NCBI RefSeq assembly: GCF_000014225.1
Contig: NC_008228.1
Span: 5,022,001-5,086,000 of the forward strand
Direction of reading: 5' to 3'
From: Paraglaciecola sp. T6c
GTDB taxonomy: Bacteria > Pseudomonadota > Gammaproteobacteria > Enterobacterales > Alteromonadaceae
Length of the DNA: 64,000 bases
The first letter of the stretch is position 1. Every line of letters starts with the position of its first letter. The translations under genes and the position numbers were made by a program. The notes beneath the pieces were generated by a model. The model saw nothing but the letters and a program-made list of their open reading frames with translations, did no database searches and was not told the origin of the DNA. Shown piece after piece: positions 46,212 to 56,105 of this stretch.

Positions 46212-48254
46212 ATGTCCCTAAGCCCGTTGCAAGATTTGTCTGGATTACCACGTTTTTCAGAAATTAGTCCCGAGCAAATTCAGCCCGCTGTTAAGCAAGC
46301 GATTGAAGATGCTAAACAAACCATAGAAACCTTGCTTGCCCAGCCAACTTACACATGGGACAACTTCGCCGCTAAATTAGAAGACAAAGACGATGAACTT
46401 GGTCGCATGTGGTCACCGGTTTCACACATGAATTCAGTGGTCAGCAAGGACGAACTGCGTGAAGCGCACGACGCTTGCTTACCCTTGTTATCTGAATATG
46501 GCACTTGGGTTGGTCAGCATAAGGGCTTATACCAAGCCTACCTGCATATTCAAAATAGTGCGGAGTTCGCTGAACTGGATGAGGCAAAACGTAAAGTCAT
46601 TGAGAACACAGTGCGTGATTTCGAGTTATCGGGCGTCGGCTTAGATGACGAGAAAAAACAGCGTTACGGCGAGATAAAAAGCCGCTTGTCAGATTTATCC
46701 TCAACGTTTAGCAACAACGTGATGGACGCTACGCTAGGCTGGCAAAAACACATCACCGATGAAACTGAGTTGGCCGGTTTACCCGAGTCCGCCTTGTCCG
46801 CTGCCAAACAACTTGCTGAAAGCAAAGAGTTGGATGGCTGGTTGTTCACCCTTGATATCCCTAGCTATTTACCTGTGATGATGCATGCCGATAACCACCT
46901 ATTGCGCGAAGAAATGTACCGCGCATTTACGACACGCGCGTCTGACCAAGGGCCAAATGCAGGCCAATGGGATAACGGCCCACTCATCGATGAAACCATG
47001 GCATTGCGCCAAGAGCTCGCCAACTTATTAGATTTCTCCAATTACGCAGAACGCTCTTTGGCCACGAAAATGGCAGAATCGACCAGTCAGGTAAAAGGCT
47101 TTTTGCAAGACTTAGCGCAGCGCTCACGACCACAAGCCCAACAAGACTTAACCGAACTGGCAGAATTCGCCAAAACCCAATATGACAAGCCTGAGCTACA
47201 AGCGTGGGATTTGGCTTATTACAGCGAAAAACTCAAAGAGCAAAAATACGCCATTTCAGATGAAGCCCTGCGTCCGTATTTCCCTGCCCATAAAGCAGTG
47301 GATGGCTTATTTGAAGTGGTATCACGTTTATACGGTCTACAAATTAGCGAACGTGATGGTGTAGACACTTGGCACGAAGATGTGCGCTTCTTTGATATCA
47401 AAGACGCAAAAGGTGATTTACGCGGCAGCTTTTACTTAGACCTGTACGCTCGCGAACACAAACGTGGCGGAGCCTGGATGGACGAGTGCCAAACGCGTCG
47501 CGCCAAACCTGATGGCACAATGCAACTGCCGGTGGCTTATTTAACGTGTAACTTCAGTGGCCCAGTAGGCAACAAGCCTGCGTTATTCACTCACGATGAA
47601 GTGATTACCTTATTCCATGAGTTTGGCCACGGCATTCATCACATGTTGACCCAAATCGACGTTGCTGGCGTATCAGGCATCAACGGTGTGGCATGGGATG
47701 CGGTTGAGTTACCCAGCCAGTTTTTAGAAAACTGGTGCTGGCAGCCTGAAGCATTGGCGTTTATCTCAAGCCACTATGAAACGGGCGAGCCACTCCCCCA
47801 AGACTTGTTGGATAAAATGCTAGCGGCACGTAACTTCCAGTCAGCCATGCAGATGGTGCGTCAATTGGAATTTAGCTTATTTGATTTCAGCTTACACGAG
47901 CAATATAACAGTGAGCAGAAAACCTCAGTGCAAGGCTTGTTAGATGACGTACGTAGCAAAGTAGCTGTGGTTATTCCACCTGAGTTTAACCGCTTCCAGA
48001 ATAGTTTTGGGCATATTTTTGCTGGTGGTTATGCAGCAGGTTATTACAGCTATAAATGGGCTGAGGTGTTGTCATCAGACGCATTTAGTCGATTTGAAGA
48101 GGAAGGCATATTTAACCAGCAGGTAGGTCAAGATTTCTTGAACAACATTCTTGAAAAGGGTGGTAGTAAAGAGCCCATGGAATTGTTTGTTGCGTTTAGA
48201 GGCCGTGAGCCGAAAGTTGATGCATTATTGCGCCACAGCGGTATTGAAGGGTAA
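46212..48254 (+). CDS. prlC: Oligopeptidase A
   Basis: 680 residues, the usual size of this M3 zinc metallopeptidase. The HEFGHGIHH motif gives zinc ligands H469 and H473 and catalytic E470; the family's N-terminal FSEISPEQIQPAVKQAI start is recognisable. It degrades signal peptides and other peptides of modest length in the cytoplasm. The following DNA glycosylase gene starts 30 bases later. Confidence 0.96.
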   Translation: MSLSPLQDLSGLPRFSEISPEQIQPAVKQAIEDAKQTIETLLAQPTYTWDNFAAKLEDKDDELGRMWSPVSHMNSVVSKDELREAHDACLPLLSEYGTWVGQHKGLYQAYLHIQNSAEFAELDEAKRKVIENTVRDFELSGVGLDDEKKQRYGEIKSRLSDLSSTFSNNVMDATLGWQKHITDETELAGLPESALSAAKQLAESKELDGWLFTLDIPSYLPVMMHADNHLLREEMYRAFTTRASDQGPNAGQWDNGPLIDETMALRQELANLLDFSNYAERSLATKMAESTSQVKGFLQDLAQRSRPQAQQDLTELAEFAKTQYDKPELQAWDLAYYSEKLKEQKYAISDEALRPYFPAHKAVDGLFEVVSRLYGLQISERDGVDTWHEDVRFFDIKDAKGDLRGSFYLDLYAREHKRGGAWMDECQTRRAKPDGTMQLPVAYLTCNFSGPVGNKPALFTHDEVITLFHEFGHGIHHMLTQIDVAGVSGINGVAWDAVELPSQFLENWCWQPEALAFISSHYETGEPLPQDLLDKMLAARNFQSAMQMVRQLEFSLFDFSLHEQYNSEQKTSVQGLLDDVRSKVAVVIPPEFNRFQNSFGHIFAGGYAAGYYSYKWAEVLSSDAFSRFEEEGIFNQQVGQDFLNNILEKGGSKEPMELFVAFRGREPKVDALLRHSGIEG

Positions 48255-48284
48255 ACAAGTAGATTTTTAATGTTAGGAGTCAGG

Positions 48285-48992
48285 GTGAGCGACAACGTTT
48301 TAGCCAATTTGGAACATTATCAGGCCATTTACCAACGTGCCAGCGAACGAAAAGGCGGCCCTGGCGCCGTTGAAAGTTTACTTAGTGACCCCCTTGCCGA
48401 TAAAGACATCGCCCAATTGGGTGATGATCGTTTCTTAGCTGAATTTAGCAAAAAGGTCTTTCAATCAGGTTTTGTATGGCGAGTGGTACGCAATAAGTGG
48501 CCTGAGTTCGAACGTTTGTTTTTCGAATTTAATATCGACAAAGTACTGCTTATGCCGGATGAAATGCTTGAAAAGCGCGCTCAAGATCCAGCCATTATTC
48601 GCAACTATAAAAAAGTGCAAACCATTCGCGACAACGCCATCATGATCGACTCTGTTCGCCGTGATCACGACAGTTTTGCGCAGTTTGTCGCTAACTGGCC
48701 TGTGGCTGATATCACTGGTCTGTGGGTCTATTTGAAGAAGCATGGCGCTCGCTTAGGTGGCAACACAGGCCCTTACGCGCTGCGTGCATTAGGCAAGGAT
48801 ACTTTTTTGCTGACTCGCGATGTCACGAGTTACTTTAGCCAACGGGATATTATTTCAGGTGGAGTGACATCCAAGCGTAGCCTAAGTGCAATCCAAGCAG
48901 CGTTTAATCAGTTACAGGCGCAAAGTGGCCGCTCTATGCAGGCCCTCAGTACGCTTATTGCTATCAGCGTAGGAGACAATTTAGCAGCCTGA
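48285..48992 (+). CDS. DNA-3-methyladenine glycosylase I-like protein
   Basis: 235 residues from GTG 48285, chosen for AGGAG five bases upstream; ATG 48270 (five codons earlier) has no such site. It resembles Tag-type HhH glycosylases in the central KKVFQSGFVWRVVRNKWPEF and in NYKKVQTIRDNAIMI, but lacks the cysteine/histidine zinc ends of E. coli Tag, so it belongs to a divergent branch. Excision of alkylated bases is the presumed function. Probably co-transcribed with prlC. Confidence 0.78.
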   Translation: MSDNVLANLEHYQAIYQRASERKGGPGAVESLLSDPLADKDIAQLGDDRFLAEFSKKVFQSGFVWRVVRNKWPEFERLFFEFNIDKVLLMPDEMLEKRAQDPAIIRNYKKVQTIRDNAIMIDSVRRDHDSFAQFVANWPVADITGLWVYLKKHGARLGGNTGPYALRALGKDTFLLTRDVTSYFSQRDIISGGVTSKRSLSAIQAAFNQLQAQSGRSMQALSTLIAISVGDNLAA

Positions 48993-49137
48993 TCTGCTAG
49001 TGTATTAGCGCAAGGCAATAACGCATGTGCCGGTGAATAATCTTTTGCGCCAGTTTAGACGTATAACGCTGTAATTTTTTTAGATTGGCACTGTGAATTT
49101 CGATACACTAGCGTCATGAGTTTATTAAGGAATTGAC

Positions 49138-49938
49138 ATGAGCGTTAGCGAGCAACACGGGGCTTCAGATACCAGCCACGAGCAAGCCCCAGAATCATCA
49201 GAAAAAACCCACTTTGGTTTTCAACAAGTCGATAAGAATGCCAAAGCCTCTATGGTTGCTGAGGTTTTTCAATCGGTCGCCGCGAAATACGACATCATGA
49301 ACGACGTCATGTCTATGGGTATTCACCGCTTATGGAAACGCTTTACCATAGACTGCAGCGGTGCAAGAGCCGGCCACAAAGTACTCGATTTAGCCGGTGG
49401 CACAGGTGACTTAACCGCTAAGTTTTCACGTATTGTAGGCGACAGCGGTGAAGTGGTGTTAGCCGATATCAATGATGCCATGCTACGAGTAGGCCGTGAC
49501 AAGCTGCGCGACAAAGGCATTGTCAGTAATGTGAAATACGTACAGGCTAACGCCGAAGCCCTGCCCTTTCCTGATAACAGTTTCGATATCATTACTATTG
49601 CCTTTGGTCTGCGCAACGTGACCGACAAAGACAAGGCCTTAGCGTCTATGTACCGCGTTTTGAAACCCGGCGGGCGGTTATTGGTGTTGGAGTTTTCAAA
49701 ACCTACCAGCGAAGTATTGAATAAGGTTTATGATGCCTATTCATTCCATTTACTGCCTAAAATTGGCGAGCTGGTTGCCAAAGACGGTGACAGCTACAAA
49801 TACTTAGCAGAATCGATTCGCATGCATCCAGAGCAAGATGTGCTGAAAGACATGATGCAAGAAGCCGGTTTTGAGCAAGTGACCTATCACAACCTAACAG
49901 GCGGTATTGTTGCTCTGCACCGCGGGTTTAAGTTTTAA
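49138..49938 (+). CDS. ubiE: Ubiquinone/menaquinone biosynthesis C-methyltransferase UbiE
   Basis: 266 residues. SAM-binding [12 protein letters not shown] near 82-93, family signatures [19 protein letters not shown] and the C-terminal [15 protein letters not shown]. It C-methylates the demethylated quinone ring in the membrane-associated ubiquinone pathway. The polar N-terminal 28 residues are longer than usual. AAGGAATTGAC precedes ATG 49138. First of ubiE-ubiJ-ubiB; ubiJ starts on the next base. Confidence 0.97.
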   Translation: MSVSEQHGASDTSHEQAPESSEKTHFGFQQVDKNAKASMVAEVFQSVAAKYDIMNDVMSMGIHRLWKRFTIDCSGARAGHKVLDLAGGTGDLTAKFSRIVGDSGEVVLADINDAMLRVGRDKLRDKGIVSNVKYVQANAEALPFPDNSFDIITIAFGLRNVTDKDKALASMYRVLKPGGRLLVLEFSKPTSEVLNKVYDAYSFHLLPKIGELVAKDGDSYKYLAESIRMHPEQDVLKDMMQEAGFEQVTYHNLTGGIVALHRGFKF

Positions 49939-50580
49939 ATGTTAGTCGGGCAGCTGATAAGCGCGGGCGTTGAGTTAACCCTTAACCAACTTTTGCAGCT
50001 CGATCCTGATTGTAAACCTCGCTTAAAAAAGTTAGCGGGCAAACAACTGCAGGTCACTATTAATGAGTTACCTTGGTCTTTACTGTTTACTTTTTCTGAG
50101 CAAATTGATGTCAGCGCCTTGCAGCAAGATCAACAGTCAGCACCCGCTGATGCCGCAGCAGATTGCCATATTACTCTTAGTTTAAGCACGCTTAGCGCAT
50201 TAAGTGACAGCAGTAAAATCAGTCAGCTGATTCAACAAGGAAAGCTAGATTTAGACGGTGATATCGATGTTGCCCAAGGATTTAGCAATCTAATGAAAGA
50301 GCTGGATATTGATTGGGAAGAACAGTTATCTAAATACACAGGTGACGTGGTTGCTCATCAAACCTTTAGTAGCGTGAAAGCGTTCTTCAATACGGCTCAA
50401 CAAGAAGTGGAGAAACTCGCTGACCAGCTCAGCGCGCATTTAACCCAACCTGAAGCCGTCGCGGTGACCGAAATCGAAGTTGCGGATTTTTGTGATCAGG
50501 TAAATCACCTACGTAGCGCCAGCGATAGGCTTGAAGCGCGAATCGATCACCTCATTGCCTCACAACAGGATGACCAATAA
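49939..50580 (+). CDS. ubiJ: Ubiquinone biosynthesis accessory factor UbiJ
   Basis: 213 residues with the SCP2 lipid-binding fold in the first 110 (LQVTINELPWSLLFTF, DLDGDIDVAQGFSNL) and a C-terminal coiled coil (about 165-205). UbiJ and UbiK organise the soluble Ubi complex around the lipophilic intermediates. It is identified mainly from its place between ubiE and ubiB, with which it is abutted at both ends; sequence conservation in this family is low. Confidence 0.9.
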   Translation: MLVGQLISAGVELTLNQLLQLDPDCKPRLKKLAGKQLQVTINELPWSLLFTFSEQIDVSALQQDQQSAPADAAADCHITLSLSTLSALSDSSKISQLIQQGKLDLDGDIDVAQGFSNLMKELDIDWEEQLSKYTGDVVAHQTFSSVKAFFNTAQQEVEKLADQLSAHLTQPEAVAVTEIEVADFCDQVNHLRSASDRLEARIDHLIASQQDDQ

Positions 50581-50583
50581 CTC

Positions 50584-52218
50584 GTGCGGATCCTTCGTTT
50601 ATACCAAATCAATAAAGTTTTTTTACAACACGGCTTAGATGAACTTATTCCTGACAAGTGGCTGCCTTGGTACGCTAAATTAGGACGCTTCGGCTTTTTC
50701 TGGTTGCGTAACAAGCATAAAGATAAATCCCCCGGTGCCCGTATTCGTTTAGCGTTGCAGTCTTTAGGGCCAGTATTTATTAAATTTGGCCAAATGTTGT
50801 CTACCCGTAAAGACTTGCTAAGCCAAGACATTGCTAACGAATTGGCCATCCTGCAAGACCAGGTCGAGCCTTTTGACAGCGAGGTAGCTCAGCGAATTAT
50901 TCGTCATGCGCTTGGCGTCAGCGACCTAAGCGAAGTCTTCAGTGAATTTGAAGAAACACCTTTAGCGTCAGCATCCATCGCCCAAGTGCATGCAGCCAAA
51001 CTGATTGGTCATAGCGAAGAAGTCGTCGTTAAAGTGATTCGCCCAAATATAGGCTCCGCGATCCATGCTGATATTCAGCTTATGCGCACTTTTGCTAATG
51101 CATTACAAAAATTACTGCCAGATGGTAAACGCTTACGCCCGGTTGAAGTTGTCGCAGAATACGAAAAAACGATCATTGGCGAGTTGGACTTACTTAACGA
51201 AGCCGCCAATGGCATTCAATTTAAACGTAATTTTGAAGATTCTACCGCGTTATACGTGCCACATATTTACAGTGATTACTGCCATGCAAATGTGATGGTA
51301 ATGGAACGTATTTATGGCACTCCCATTTCTGATGTTGCCACGTTAGAAGCCCGTGGCACCAATATGAAAAAGCTTGCCGAACGCGGGGTAGAGGTATTTT
51401 TCACCCAGGTGTTCAGAGACAGCTTTTTCCATGCTGACATGCACCCCGGCAATATATTTGTCGCCTTGGATAACCCTGACGACCCACAATATATCACCAT
51501 AGATTACGGTATTGTCGGCACGCTCAATAGCGAAGATAAACGCTACTTAGCGGAAAATTTTATCGCTTTCTTCAATCGCAATTACCGTAAAGTAGCTGAG
51601 CTACACGTTGATTCAGGTTGGGTGCCAAGCACCACCAGCATTGATGAATTTGAAGCGTCGATTCGCCGCGTATGCGAGCCCATTTTCCAAAAGCCTCTGG
51701 CTGAAATTGAATTCAGTAATGTGCTACTGCAGTTATTTAATACCGCTAGACGCTTCAATATGATTATTCAGCCGCAATTGGTGCTGCTGCAAAAAACCCT
51801 GTTGTATATAGAGGGTTTAGGCCGCCAGTTGTACCCGCAATTAGATTTATGGCAAACCGCCAAACCCTTCTTAGAAAATTGGATGCGTGAACAAATTGGC
51901 GTAAAAGCCATGTATAACAAGGTTTCAGCGAATTTACCGTTCTGGTCTGAAAAGTTGCCAGAAATTCCCGATTTAGTGTATGACTCTATGCGCCAAATCA
52001 AACGCTATCCCGAGCAACAAAAGTTGCAGTTCGAAAAGCAGCAGTGGCAGGTGAAACAGCAACAGCGTAGATTAGTATTTACTATTATTGGAGCAACGTT
52101 GTTGGTAGTGTCCAGTGTGATGCCTGTTTACATTCAGCATTGGTGGATACCGGCGAGTATCGCTACATTTGGCGTTTTTAGCTGGTTAATTGCGTGGCGC
52201 TGCAGAGTGCCAGAGTAG
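50584..52218 (+). CDS. ubiB: Ubiquinone biosynthesis protein UbiB (atypical kinase/ATPase)
   Basis: 544 residues, normal for UbiB. The ADCK/ABC1 marks are KxGQ ([11 protein letters not shown]), the Ala-rich [11 protein letters not shown] loop in place of the P-loop, the ExD/N kinase residues in [12 protein letters not shown] and ITIDYGIVG, and two C-terminal membrane segments (about 497-540). It needs ATP hydrolysis to extract precursors from the membrane. The start is GTG 50584, three bases after ubiJ. Confidence 0.96.
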   Translation: MRILRLYQINKVFLQHGLDELIPDKWLPWYAKLGRFGFFWLRNKHKDKSPGARIRLALQSLGPVFIKFGQMLSTRKDLLSQDIANELAILQDQVEPFDSEVAQRIIRHALGVSDLSEVFSEFEETPLASASIAQVHAAKLIGHSEEVVVKVIRPNIGSAIHADIQLMRTFANALQKLLPDGKRLRPVEVVAEYEKTIIGELDLLNEAANGIQFKRNFEDSTALYVPHIYSDYCHANVMVMERIYGTPISDVATLEARGTNMKKLAERGVEVFFTQVFRDSFFHADMHPGNIFVALDNPDDPQYITIDYGIVGTLNSEDKRYLAENFIAFFNRNYRKVAELHVDSGWVPSTTSIDEFEASIRRVCEPIFQKPLAEIEFSNVLLQLFNTARRFNMIIQPQLVLLQKTLLYIEGLGRQLYPQLDLWQTAKPFLENWMREQIGVKAMYNKVSANLPFWSEKLPEIPDLVYDSMRQIKRYPEQQKLQFEKQQWQVKQQQRRLVFTIIGATLLVVSSVMPVYIQHWWIPASIATFGVFSWLIAWRCRVPE

Positions 52219-52238
52219 GCCCTATGAAACTGATAATG

Positions 52239-52262
52239 AAAGGCACTTTTGGTGTCTTTTTT
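52239..52262 (+). terminator. ubiE-ubiJ-ubiB terminator
   Basis: AAAGGCAC-TTTTG-GTGTCTTT with one wobble pair, then TTTT, 20 bases after ubiB and convergent with the next gene. Confidence 0.75.
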
Positions 52263-52280
52263 GCTCTCTGATACGCTCCT

Positions 52281-53228
52281 TTACGAGTGCCCAAAAAAGC
52301 CTTCAACTCGTAGAGCCAAGCCATAAGAGGGCGAGAAATGTTCGTCCCTGCGCAACAAAATAAAAGGTTCGACTTCATAAAACAGCCATTCTCTTAACGT
52401 GTTTTGCCGCCAGCGCATGCTCACGTAATGCTCGTTTATCTGATAGTTTGGCTTGCTTAATCCTTCAATGTAGTAGCCGGTGATAATGGCAGTTTTACGA
52501 TTGAATTGATGCAAGCTTTGCCAGCTGTGGCGCCATAACCAGTCTTTGGTTCGATCCCGGTAATAAAAGTTATTGTCAAAGCGATACAGAGTGTCAGCGT
52601 TGGCGCTGTAGTCAAACTTGGTTGAGAAATGGCTGCCGAAACCGTCATCACTGTAATAATAAACAGAACCTTCAACACGCATTAGCGTATCTGTCGCCAG
52701 TGAATAATGGTTACGATAACGGCTCTTTACAAAGGTTTGCAGGCCGCGCCCGACGCCAATGCGATGTGAAAATCCACTGTTGGGTCGAGAGCGCCAACTA
52801 AGCGCTAGGTTGAGTCGATCTGTATCACCGAAACTATTGTCGCGACCTAAGCGTTCATTGCCCAAACCGGCTTCATCGTCGTAATCTGACAGGACTATAT
52901 CTAAGCGGTTTTTTAAATTAGGTAAACGTACTCGCACTCGAAAACGATTTTGAAATTGGTCTAACTCTCGCGTACGCGGCTCCCAACCTAAACGAATTCT
53001 CGCTTCTGCTTGAGCGACCTCTTGATGCATGACACCGTCGAGAAAAAAGAAATCATCAAACCATATTGCCGTATCTTGCACCGATTGCGCGATATTATTA
53101 TGCATATCATCGAGCCAAGGATAGACCGGTTCTGGCTCCTCTTTTTGCGCTGTACCTTGCTCATCTTGGGCACTTTGGCAATGAAATGCACTAAACGACA
53201 TCAGCAAAATCAGGTATTTAAAATTCAA
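52281..53228 (-). CDS. Probable outer-membrane beta-barrel protein, unknown function
   Basis: 315 residues starting at TTG 53228, supported by AGGGAG seven bases upstream. A short signal peptide (about 1-18), an acidic linker (DEQGTAQKEEPEPVYPW), then many alternating-residue strands with aromatic ends (RFRVRVRLPNL, LNLALSWRSRP, VEGSVYYYSDDGFGS, FDNNFYYRDRTKDW) typical of outer-membrane barrels. The C-terminus GLALRVEGFFGHS does not end in the usual aromatic residue. Not recognised by name; it lies between ubiB and tatA, convergent with the former and divergent from the latter. Confidence 0.6.
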   Translation of the reverse strand: MNFKYLILLMSFSAFHCQSAQDEQGTAQKEEPEPVYPWLDDMHNNIAQSVQDTAIWFDDFFFLDGVMHQEVAQAEARIRLGWEPRTRELDQFQNRFRVRVRLPNLKNRLDIVLSDYDDEAGLGNERLGRDNSFGDTDRLNLALSWRSRPNSGFSHRIGVGRGLQTFVKSRYRNHYSLATDTLMRVEGSVYYYSDDGFGSHFSTKFDYSANADTLYRFDNNFYYRDRTKDWLWRHSWQSLHQFNRKTAIITGYYIEGLSKPNYQINEHYVSMRWRQNTLREWLFYEVEPFILLRRDEHFSPSYGLALRVEGFFGHS

Positions 53229-53346
53229 TGCCGTACTCCCTGTATTCTAAGGTATTACTGTGCATTGAAATGTTTGCTTAATCAAATCCAGTGACCTTTT
53301 TAATTTGCTACGTATAATGGGCTCAAATATTTAAGAGGAGTTTGTT

Positions 53347-53601
53347 ATGTTCGGTATTAGCCCAATGCAGTTAATCATTATTTTAGTGATCGTCGTTTTA
53401 CTTTTTGGCACTAAAAAACTTCGTAATATGGGCGGAGACTTAGGCTCTGCGGTAAAAGGTTTTAAGAAAGCCGTATCAGATGATGACAAGGACGCAGACT
53501 TTAAAGCTGATGAGAAAGTCGAAGATAACAGCAAAGCAAATGACCAGACTGTACAACAGAATGTCAAAAGTGAATCAGACACTAAGGCTAAAAGTGAGTA
53601 A
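53347..53601 (+). CDS. tatA: Sec-independent translocase subunit TatA
   Basis: 84 residues: one membrane helix (about 5-20), the hinge [14 protein letters not shown], an amphipathic helix and a charged tail. TatA oligomers form the pore for folded proteins bearing twin-arginine signals, such as the LD-carboxypeptidase in this window. AGAGGAG lies upstream. First gene of the tatABC run. Confidence 0.96.
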   Translation: MFGISPMQLIIILVIVVLLFGTKKLRNMGGDLGSAVKGFKKAVSDDDKDADFKADEKVEDNSKANDQTVQQNVKSESDTKAKSE

Positions 53602-53615
53602 CGCGAGCATTACCC

Positions 53616-53915
53616 ATGTTTGATATTGGCTTTCTCGAATTACTCGTTATTGGCGTGGTAGCTCTTTTGGTGCTGGGCCCTGAGCGTTTGCCTGGCGCAA
53701 TTCGCTCGACCATGCGCACTGTGCGCAGTGTTAAAAGCATGGCCACGGGATTTCGGCAAGAAGTGGAACAGCAGTTTAAAATTCACGAATTACACGAAAA
53801 CCTGAAAAAAGCTGAGCAACAAGGTTTAGAGAATCTATCACCTGAATTGCAAAAATCCGTAGATGAACTGCGAGACGCAGCGAAGTCTGTTCAGAAACCA
53901 TACGAAAAAAAGTAG
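53616..53915 (+). CDS. tatB: Sec-independent translocase subunit TatB
   Basis: 99 residues: membrane helix with the TatB-type [26 protein letters not shown] start, then the amphipathic helix and coiled tail. It receives signal peptides with TatC. Shorter at the C-terminus than E. coli TatB (171), which is common and tolerated. Confidence 0.93.
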   Translation: MFDIGFLELLVIGVVALLVLGPERLPGAIRSTMRTVRSVKSMATGFRQEVEQQFKIHELHENLKKAEQQGLENLSPELQKSVDELRDAAKSVQKPYEKK

Positions 53916-53921
53916 TCACGG

Positions 53922-54731
53922 ATGTCAGATCCAAATAGCTTAATTGCCCACCTAATCGAATTACGTGGCAGAGTGTTAAAAGCAGTATTGAGTGTGTTTG
54001 TGGTGTTTTTGTGCTTGGTCTATTTCGCCCAAGACCTATACCACTGGCTCGCGACCCCTCTGCTTGACACCTTGCCAGATCAAGCAGAAATGATTGCCAC
54101 GGACGTTGCATCACCCTTTTTTGCACCGTTTAAACTGACCTTGGTGTTGTCGTTTTTTATCGCAATCCCTGTTGTGCTGTATCAAATTTGGGCCTTTATA
54201 GCCCCCGGTTTATACCGTAATGAAAAACGTTTAGTGGCGCCTCTGTTGTTTTCCAGCACCTTGTTGTTCTATTCGGGTATGGCGTTCGCCTATTATGTGG
54301 TGTTCCCTCTTGCTTTTGCTTTCTTCACTGGTGTCGCCCCTGAGGGCGTGACAATTAACACTGATATCAGCAGTTATTTAGATTTTGTGTTGAAGATCTT
54401 TTTTGCCTTCGGTTTATCGTTTGAAATCCCCGTGGCAATCGTCTTGATGTGCTGGACGGGTGTCAGCACTCCAGATTCATTGCGAGCAAAGCGGCCTTAC
54501 GTCATTGTCGGTGTGTTTACGTTAGGTATGCTGCTGACTCCGCCTGACATCATTTCGCAAACATTACTGGCGATACCCATGTGGATATTGTTTGAAGTCG
54601 GCATTTTAGTCGGCAGCATGTACGTCAAACGCAAAGAACACGCTGACGATGACGAGCACAGCGACGAGCCGACTGAAATGCGAAAAGAAGAACAGACAGA
54701 GCAAGAAAAGAAGGAACAGGAACAATCATGA
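53922..54731 (+). CDS. tatC: Sec-independent translocase subunit TatC
   Basis: 269 residues, six membrane segments; [17 protein letters not shown] at the N-terminus and the [15 protein letters not shown]-like loop ([19 protein letters not shown]) are TatC signatures. It recognises the twin-arginine signal. The C-terminal tail is long and highly charged. It overlaps the next gene by ATGA. Confidence 0.96.
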   Translation: MSDPNSLIAHLIELRGRVLKAVLSVFVVFLCLVYFAQDLYHWLATPLLDTLPDQAEMIATDVASPFFAPFKLTLVLSFFIAIPVVLYQIWAFIAPGLYRNEKRLVAPLLFSSTLLFYSGMAFAYYVVFPLAFAFFTGVAPEGVTINTDISSYLDFVLKIFFAFGLSFEIPVAIVLMCWTGVSTPDSLRAKRPYVIVGVFTLGMLLTPPDIISQTLLAIPMWILFEVGILVGSMYVKRKEHADDDEHSDEPTEMRKEEQTEQEKKEQEQS

Positions 54732-55312
54732 AGAATGTCATTATTGCCATTGGATTACTGCTAAGCAGCATCACCACAGTTCACGCGCAAGATATTGCGA
54801 GCCAGTTACAGGCTTGTCGCGCTCAAACAGACAATGCTGTTCGCCTTGCCTGCTACGACAAACTTGCTGTTAAATATGCGGAAAAAAACATCAAGAATGA
54901 CCTACATGTCACTAAGGTGAGCACACCAAACAGTAACGCCGCAACACCACCTGTCATAACGCCGACTAAGTCACCAGCTACATCTCCTGTAAGCGTTAGC
55001 GCAGAGAAACGCGCGCCAACAGATAACTATGCCAGCCGCGAAGATCAAGTCAAGCGCTTTGGTTTGTCGAAGGTGACGGAGCCACAAGAAAAAGTTGAAA
55101 AAATAACCTCAGTCATTACATCAGTACAAAAAAATCCTTACGGCAAACTGATCATCACTTTGGAAACAGGCCAAGTTTGGCGCCAGACCAACAGTACATC
55201 ACTGAGACTAAAACCGGGACAAGAGGTTTATGTTGAAGAAGGGGCGCTGGGTTCTTACTTCTTAGGCAAAGAGTCAAGCAACAAGCGTATTCGAGTGAAG
55301 CGGTCAAAGTAA
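54728..55312 (+). CDS. Exported protein of unknown function in the tat operon
   Basis: 194 residues: a signal peptide (about 1-20, ending TVHA), then [23 protein letters not shown], a short cysteine-pair motif also seen in some type VI secretion-associated proteins, a Pro/Thr/Ser-rich linker and a small C-terminal domain (about 125-190, [18 protein letters not shown]) that reads like an OB or SH3-type barrel. It starts within the tatC stop, so it is strictly coupled, and ends one base before tatD. Role unknown; location suggests expression with the Tat system but not necessarily function in it. Confidence 0.65.
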   Translation: MKNVIIAIGLLLSSITTVHAQDIASQLQACRAQTDNAVRLACYDKLAVKYAEKNIKNDLHVTKVSTPNSNAATPPVITPTKSPATSPVSVSAEKRAPTDNYASREDQVKRFGLSKVTEPQEKVEKITSVITSVQKNPYGKLIITLETGQVWRQTNSTSLRLKPGQEVYVEEGALGSYFLGKESSNKRIRVKRSK

Positions 55313-55313
55313 C

Positions 55314-56102
55314 ATGCAATGGTTTGACGTTGGCGTAAACGTACCTAGCGATGTCACTACCTTGCCCTCTATGCTTGAGCGCGCAGCTAACGCCAACGTC
55401 GCAAAAATAATGCTTACGGGCACCGATATAAGCATCAGCCAACAAGCCTCAGCGCTTGCTAAAGCGCATCCTGGGCAAGTATTTAGCACTGCGGGTATTC
55501 ACCCTCATTATGCACAGCACGCCGCTATTGATTACCGACAGCAGATCAAAGCCCTTGCTGAGCAACCTCAAGTGTTAGCGATTGGAGAATGCGGCCTTGA
55601 TTTCAATCGTGATTTCTCACCACGAGATATCCAACTCGCGGTATTTGAAGCGCAGCTTGTTATCGCTTGCGAAACCGGCCTTCCGGTTTTTTTACACGAG
55701 CGTGATGCGTTTGACGCCCAGTATAAATTACTACACCAATACCGTAAGCAATTAAGCGGCGCGCTAGTGCATTGTTTTACGGGTAATACTGAGCAAATGC
55801 AGGCGTACCTTGAGCTAGGTTGCTATATTGGTATCACGGGTTGGGTGACCGATGAAAAACGTGGCGGTGATTTAAGAGAAGCCGTCAAGCATCTGCCAAT
55901 AGAGCGCCTCATATTGGAAACTGACGCTCCCTATCTGAAACCTAAAAAACTGGGTAGCGACAAGATCACTGGTGTTAAACAGAATGAACCTTGCTATTTA
56001 CCCGCTATTGCCAAAGCGCTAACGGCGTTAATGAATACACCGTTAACTGCACTGGCTGACGCTAGTTTGCGCAACAGCCACGACTTACTGGCTATAGGTT
56101 AA
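55314..56102 (+). CDS. tatD: TatD family metal-dependent DNase
   Basis: 262 residues. Metal-binding TAGIHPH, GECGLDF, PVFLHERDAF, HCFTG and the final ETDAPYL are all present. TatD has 3'-5' exonuclease activity implicated in DNA repair and quality control and is not needed for Tat export. The first residues lack the usual DxHxH motif: FDVGVNVPS is read where most members have D-T-H-C-H-L, so one metal ligand may differ. Confidence 0.9.
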   Translation: MQWFDVGVNVPSDVTTLPSMLERAANANVAKIMLTGTDISISQQASALAKAHPGQVFSTAGIHPHYAQHAAIDYRQQIKALAEQPQVLAIGECGLDFNRDFSPRDIQLAVFEAQLVIACETGLPVFLHERDAFDAQYKLLHQYRKQLSGALVHCFTGNTEQMQAYLELGCYIGITGWVTDEKRGGDLREAVKHLPIERLILETDAPYLKPKKLGSDKITGVKQNEPCYLPAIAKALTALMNTPLTALADASLRNSHDLLAIG

Positions 56103-56105
56103 GCG

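Noticed and set aside
48270-48284. ATG 48270 as start of the DNA glycosylase
   Set aside because: No ribosome site; AGGAG is well placed only for GTG 48285.
52988-53294. Antisense ORFs over the barrel-protein start
   Set aside because: Shadow frames of the minus-strand gene with its signal peptide and ribosome site.
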